DNA from: Microbacteriaceae bacterium
Lineage (GTDB): Bacteria; Actinomycetota; Actinomycetes; Actinomycetales; Microbacteriaceae
Reading direction: 5' to 3'
Assembly (NCBI GenBank): GCA_947447385.1
Contig: CANFKN010000052.1
Coordinates: 1-8,156, forward strand
Length of the DNA: 8,156 bases
Part shown: positions 6,128-8,156 of the stretch, piece by piece
How positions within the stretch are numbered: position 1 is the stretch's first letter
Layout of the letters: each line of letters starts with the position of its first letter
The notes under the pieces: model-generated
Seen by the model: the letters and a program-made list of their open reading frames with translations, nothing else
Database searches by the model: none
What the model was told of the DNA's origin: nothing
Made by a program: the position numbers and the translations under genes

Positions 6128-7159
6128 ATGACCAAAGTTCTTCTAACCGGCTCAAGCGGTTACATCGGCAAGCACATCACCCTGCAGCTTCTTGAGGCTG
6201 GGTTCGAGGTTCGCGCTTCGGTTCGCAACAGCGTCAAAGCCGATGAGGTTCGTGACGCAATGATCGCTCACTTGCCAAAGGGCTTCGACCTGGCAAGCAA
6301 GCTAAGTTTCGCCCTGCTCGACCTTGAGAGCGATGCAGGCTGGGCCGAAGCAATTGAGGGCGTGGATGTTCTCATGCACACCGCCTCACCTTTCCCGCTC
6401 GCATCACCAAAAGATGAAAACGATTTGATTCGCCCAGCCGTTGAAGGCACTCTGCGTGCGTTGAAGGCAGCTCACGGCGCCGGCATTAAGCGCGTGGTGT
6501 TGACGTCATCGGTCGCTGCAATTTATGGCAACGACCTGCCTGCAGGCAAGACCGAGTTTGATGAAACCATGTGGACTGACGTCAATCACGTCGTCGGCAG
6601 TGTTCCCTACACCAAGTCAAAAACGCTCGCTGAAAAGGCGGCGTGGGATTACATCGCGAGCGAAGCACCTGAGCTGGTTTTGACCACGGTCAACCCTGTG
6701 CTCGTTGCTGGCGCCCCGTTAGATGAGCACTTCGGTTCATCGGTCTCGGTTGTTGAGCGCGTGTTGAGTGGCAAAGACCCGATGCTGCCAGACATTTCTT
6801 TCTCAGTCGTTGATGTGAAAGACGTCGCAGCGATGCACGTGAAATCAATCAACCTCGATGCCGCCAAAGGGCAGCGCTTTATTGCCAGTGGTGGCTCTAG
6901 AACTTTCGTGCAGATTGCCAAAACTCTCAAAGACGCGTTCCCTACTCGCAAAATCTCGAGCATTCAAGCGCCAAGTTTTGTGATTCGCTTCTTGGCTCTT
7001 TTTGACGGCGAAGTGAAGGCTGTGCTTCCTGCTCTTGGCAAGCACATCGGCGTGAGCTCGTCGAAAGCGCAAAAGGTGCTCGGCATCGACTTCATTTCAC
7101 CTGAAAAGTCACTTGTCGAGACCGCTACCTACCTTGTAGAAAACGGCTTCAGCAAATAA
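6128..7159 (+). CDS. NAD(P)-dependent extended short-chain dehydrogenase, dihydroflavonol-reductase-like
   Basis: This is a 343-aa cytosolic oxidoreductase of the extended SDR family. The Rossmann motif GSSGYIG (residues 8-14) sits at the N-terminus after MTKVLLT. R33 in VRASVRN is placed to favour NADPH, as in dihydroflavonol-4-reductase relatives. Catalytic residues are visible: S127/S128 in LTSSVAAIYG, and Y161 with K165 in the YxxxK motif (YTKSK). The VNPVLVAG stretch (188-195) and the later VVDVKDVAAMHV match the same subfamily. Bacterial members reduce aldehydes or ketones, but the natural substrate is not predictable here. The length is normal. The ATG at 6128 has only a weak purine-rich AAGAAAG upstream. 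The rhodopsin terminator separates it from the gene before, so it is probably its own unit. It converges with gcvP, 7 bp between stops. Confidence 0.9.
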   Translation: MTKVLLTGSSGYIGKHITLQLLEAGFEVRASVRNSVKADEVRDAMIAHLPKGFDLASKLSFALLDLESDAGWAEAIEGVDVLMHTASPFPLASPKDENDLIRPAVEGTLRALKAAHGAGIKRVVLTSSVAAIYGNDLPAGKTEFDETMWTDVNHVVGSVPYTKSKTLAEKAAWDYIASEAPELVLTTVNPVLVAGAPLDEHFGSSVSVVERVLSGKDPMLPDISFSVVDVKDVAAMHVKSINLDAAKGQRFIASGGSRTFVQIAKTLKDAFPTRKISSIQAPSFVIRFLALFDGEVKAVLPALGKHIGVSSSKAQKVLGIDFISPEKSLVETATYLVENGFSK

Positions 7160-7166
7160 GCCAAAA

Positions 7167-8156
7167 CTAGTTGGCAAAGGCCTCGATTGGTGGGCAGCTG
7201 CAGACCAGGTTGCGGTCACCAAACGCTGAGTCGATGCGTCGAACCGGTGGCCAGTATTTGCCCTTCATTTGACCTCGCACCGGGAACACCGCGAGCTCAC
7301 GTGAATAAGGGTGCGACCAGTCTTCAACCAGAGTTTGGCTAGTGTGCGGTGCATTGGTTAGCGGGTTGTCATCTGCTGGCCAAACTCCGGCGCCGACCTG
7401 TTCGGCTTCGGCAAAGATTGCGAGCATTGCCGAGATGAAGCGCTCAAGTTCTTCGAACGGTTCAGACTCGGTCGGCTCAATCATTAGCGTGCCAACCACA
7501 GGAAAGCTCATCGTTGGTGCGTGAAAACCGTAGTCGATCAAGCGCTTTGCGATGTCGTCAACTGTCACACCAAAGCGATCTTTTAGCACGCGAGTGTCGA
7601 TGATGCACTCGTGAGCCACAAGACCTTGATTGCCGGTGTAAAGCAGTGGGTAGGCATGTGCCAGTTTGCGGGCAACGTAGTTCGCCGACAAAACCGCGTT
7701 TGCAGTTGCACTTCGCAGACCGTCGCCACCCATCATCGCGATGTATGCCCAACTGATGATCAAGATGCTGGCACTGCCAAACGGCGCACCCGAAACCGGG
7801 CCATAAGAGCCTTGGTCAATCGGCGACATGGTGTGGCCTGGCAAGAATGGTGCGAGGTGCGAACGGGCAACCACAGGGCCAACGCCAGGGCCACCGCCGC
7901 CGTGAGGAATCGCAAAGGTTTTGTGGAGGTTCAAGTGCGAAACGTCGCCACCGAACTCACCAAACTTTGAGAACCCAACCATTGCGTTGGTGTTAGCGCC
8001 GTCGATATAAACCTGGCCGCCAGCAGCGTGAACTGCCTCGCAGATCTCGCCAACGGTTTCTTCATAAACGCCGAAAGTTGAAGGGTAGGTGATCATTAGG
8101 GCAGCAAGGTCATCGCCCGCTGCTTCAATTTTGGCTCGCAGGTCATCAACGTCAAC
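7167..8156 (-). CDS. gcvP: Glycine dehydrogenase (decarboxylating), P-protein, C-terminal part
   Basis: These are the last 329 codons of the P-protein of the glycine cleavage system; the 5' part lies beyond the right edge. The enzyme uses pyridoxal phosphate to decarboxylate glycine and pass the aminomethyl group to the lipoyl arm of the H-protein, feeding one-carbon units to folate. The PLP-binding lysine is in the HLNLHKTFAIPHGGGG stretch (visible residue 79, codon 7920-7922). Other hallmarks are MITYPSTFGVYEE, IDGANTNAMVG, and the C-terminal IDSAFGDRNLVCSCPP. The frame is open to the last base of the window, and about two-thirds of a typical 950-aa single-chain P-protein is missing off the edge. 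No truncation or frameshift is seen in the visible part. Confidence 0.97.
   Translation of the reverse strand, partial: VDVDDLRAKIEAAGDDLAALMITYPSTFGVYEETVGEICEAVHAAGGQVYIDGANTNAMVGFSKFGEFGGDVSHLNLHKTFAIPHGGGGPGVGPVVARSHLAPFLPGHTMSPIDQGSYGPVSGAPFGSASILIISWAYIAMMGGDGLRSATANAVLSANYVARKLAHAYPLLYTGNQGLVAHECIIDTRVLKDRFGVTVDDIAKRLIDYGFHAPTMSFPVVGTLMIEPTESEPFEELERFISAMLAIFAEAEQVGAGVWPADDNPLTNAPHTSQTLVEDWSHPYSRELAVFPVRGQMKGKYWPPVRRIDSAFGDRNLVCSCPPIEAFAN

Noticed and set aside
7611..7970. 119-codon open frame on the + strand
   Set aside because: Antisense to the highly conserved gcvP core; no recognisable protein features.
1..8156. tRNA, rRNA, CRISPR array, insertion sequence or prophage
   Set aside because: No cloverleaf, spaced repeats, transposase or terminal inverted repeats were seen on either strand.

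Overview
The window looks like chromosome from a small-genome freshwater actinobacterium, most likely a Luna-cluster Microbacteriaceae (Rhodoluna/Aquiluna-like). This rests on an actinorhodopsin-type proton pump, moderate base composition (roughly half G+C by eye), compact gene packing, and an ABC exporter pair with the Gly/Met/Pro-rich N-terminus familiar from actinobacteria. The lineage is inferred; no rRNA or other marker gene is present.

Left part (1-1175). The window opens in the last 55 codons of an ABC transporter ATPase on the + strand. Facing it is a small minus-strand cluster: a 45-aa DUF2256 zinc-ribbon protein with a GTG start (682-819), a 73-aa DUF2087 protein (458-679, only 2 nt after the previous stop, with a good Shine-Dalgarno) and a 79-aa membrane protein (196-435). 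Diverging from this cluster is a 78-aa basic membrane protein on the + strand (866-1102), possibly translated from a leaderless transcript.

Centre (1176-4906, minus strand). Two translationally coupled genes (TAATG overlap) encode a heterodimeric type I ABC exporter. The upstream subunit has Asp for the catalytic Glu and Gln for the switch His, while the downstream subunit has an unusual signature motif. All three changes fall in the same composite ATP site, so one site should be degenerate and the other competent.

Right-centre (4907-5995). A 272-bp divergent intergenic region separates the exporter from a rhodopsin gene. It holds four degenerate 9-bp units and an inverted repeat just before the rhodopsin start. 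The rhodopsin carries the Asp-Thr-Glu proton-pump triad, a green-tuning Leu, the retinal Lys, and a Gly at the position associated with carotenoid-antenna binding. A strong intrinsic terminator follows it.

Right part (5996-8156). After the terminator, a 132-bp spacer with a perfect 8-bp inverted repeat precedes an NADP-dependent extended short-chain dehydrogenase of the dihydroflavonol-reductase type (6128-7159). It converges, 7 bp apart, with the C-terminal 329 codons of glycine dehydrogenase (gcvP), which runs off the right edge.

The genes do not form one pathway. The window combines a light-driven ion pump, a drug/lipid-type exporter, one-carbon metabolism and several uncharacterised small proteins. 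No mobile element, CRISPR array, tRNA or rRNA was recognised.
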